A stretch of 64,000 nucleotides of DNA from GM7GCV1 sp965222065 (GTDB lineage: Bacteria > Pseudomonadota > Gammaproteobacteria > Pseudomonadales > GM7GCV1). The stretch covers positions 496,001 to 560,000 of the forward strand of contig OZ244933.1 of the NCBI GenBank assembly GCA_965222065.1, in the 5' to 3' direction. The notes beneath the pieces were generated by a model. That model searched no databases and was not told where the DNA came from. It saw only the letters and a program-made list of their open reading frames with translations. Below are positions 63,423 to 64,000 of the stretch, piece by piece; positions within the stretch are counted from its first letter, which is position 1; every line of letters begins with the position of its first letter. Made by a program: the position numbers and the translations under genes.

Positions 63423-64000
63423 ATGTCTCAAACAGAGAAATCCTTTACGCACGTCCATTACGCCTGGAATGACGAGATTGCCGATAAGCTGAGCCCTGTC
63501 GAAAAACTGGTCTATCGTTCGAATATACTCGGCTCTGATCAACGTATTACCAATACCGGCGGCGGCAATACCTCTGCAAAACTTGTCGAAAAAGACCCTC
63601 TTACTGGAAAAGAGGTAGAGGTTCTCTGGGTAAAGGGGTCCGGTGGCGATCTGCGTACGGCAACAAAGGAAAATTTTTCGTCGCTGTACCAGGATAAATT
63701 GCTGTCCCTGCAAGACATTTATAACGCCAGTGATGAACGAGGCGTCAAGACACCTATAGAAGACGACATGGTGGGCATGTTCAATCACACCACATTCAAC
63801 CTGAATCCACGGCCGCCTTCGATTGATACGCCCCTGCACTCTTTTGTGCCATACAAGCACGTGGATCATATGCATCCAAATGCCGTTATCGCCGTGGCGG
63901 CCAGCAAAAACTCCCGCGCATTGACTGAAGAGATCTGGGGTGGCGACCTGGTATGGACAGAATGGCTGCGACCCGGTTTTGAACTGGGTATGCAACTACA
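63423..64000 (+). CDS. Bifunctional rhamnulose-1-phosphate aldolase/dehydrogenase (N-terminal part)
   Basis: The frame opens at ATG 63423 and stays open to the window edge (192 codons). The N-terminus (LVYRSNILGSDQRITNTGGGNTS) and the class II aldolase zinc motif HVDHMHPNA match the aldolase half of the two-domain RhaE-RhaW/YuxG-type proteins of about 700 residues, whose C-terminal half is a lactaldehyde-type short-chain dehydrogenase. It cleaves rhamnulose-1-phosphate to dihydroxyacetone phosphate and lactaldehyde. Divergent from the permease. Only the C-terminal half beyond the window can confirm the fusion. Confidence 0.85.
   Translation, partial: MSQTEKSFTHVHYAWNDEIADKLSPVEKLVYRSNILGSDQRITNTGGGNTSAKLVEKDPLTGKEVEVLWVKGSGGDLRTATKENFSSLYQDKLLSLQDIYNASDERGVKTPIEDDMVGMFNHTTFNLNPRPPSIDTPLHSFVPYKHVDHMHPNAVIAVAASKNSRALTEEIWGGDLVWTEWLRPGFELGMQL

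Noticed and set aside
63417..63995. 192-codon minus-strand frame at the window end
   Set aside because: It is the antisense of the rhamnulose-1-phosphate aldolase gene, whose plus-strand motifs are clear.

Overview
The window reads as chromosomal DNA from a free-living gammaproteobacterium, most likely marine and of the Pseudomonadales/Cellvibrionales/Oceanospirillales type. The gene order ftsK-lolA-rarA-crcB-serS-cysG next to trxB-aat-bpt-infA-clpA/clpS-cspD-monomeric icd-nudJ-mnmA-hflD-purB matches the Pseudomonas arrangement as I remember it. Base composition is moderate, codon use is fairly uniform, and I see no insertion sequence, prophage or CRISPR array. Most of the window is conserved housekeeping DNA, so the unusual material is local.

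Layout. 0.2-1.2 kb: an outer-membrane barrel gene and tRNA-Pro(GGG). 1.2-8.6 kb (minus strand): the translation operon thrS-infC-rpmI-rplT-pheS-pheT-ihfA-merR, with infC starting at ATT. 8.6-9.15 kb: a tRNA-Val(GAC) unit whose promoter first reads through a broken tRNA; tandem hairpins lie on both sides of the intact tRNA. 9.2-12.3 kb: an aldo/keto reductase, uvrB and tRNA-Asn. 12.4-14.8 kb: an accessory pair encoding an exported argininosuccinate-lyase-like enzyme and a Tat-exported ThuA-like protein. 15.2-23.6 kb: the protein quality-control block tRNA-Leu-tig-clpP-clpX-lon-hupB-ppiD, with an RpoH-like promoter before lon. 23.8-30.9 kb: trmO, two cyclic-di-GMP proteins, a RimB-RimK fusion, a small unknown gene and a small MscS-type protein. 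31.0-31.6 kb: tRNA-Pro(TGG), tRNA-Arg and tRNA-His, with a third hairpin array and a duplicated tRNA 3' end. 31.7-37.8 kb: folD, gor, a TPR protein, cysG, serS and crcB. 37.8-54.4 kb: the Pseudomonas-like core block. 54.4-59.7 kb: ggt, recA (SOS box, no recX), pncC and an exported serine hydrolase. 59.7-64.0 kb: an L-rhamnose catabolic locus with an NCS1-type permease in the transporter position. It diverges from a bifunctional rhamnulose-1-phosphate aldolase/dehydrogenase that runs off the window.

How the parts work together. The first half supplies translation factors, aminoacyl-tRNA synthetases, tRNAs and nucleoid proteins, then folding and proteolysis (trigger factor, ClpXP, Lon, PpiD). 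The 42-47 kb block joins the N-end rule: Aat and Bpt add N-terminal leucine or related residues, and ClpS passes such substrates to ClpA. The rhamnose locus encodes mutarotation, a sugar kinase, aldol cleavage and a candidate transporter.

The least explained structures are (i) three hairpin arrays at tRNA genes, two of which share TCGAAC-N6-GTTCTCATC and carry a degenerate inverted copy of the neighbouring tRNA 3' end; (ii) the exported lyase/ThuA pair; and (iii) the NCS1 permease in the rhamnose locus. No similarity search was possible, so whether any of these is new remains open.
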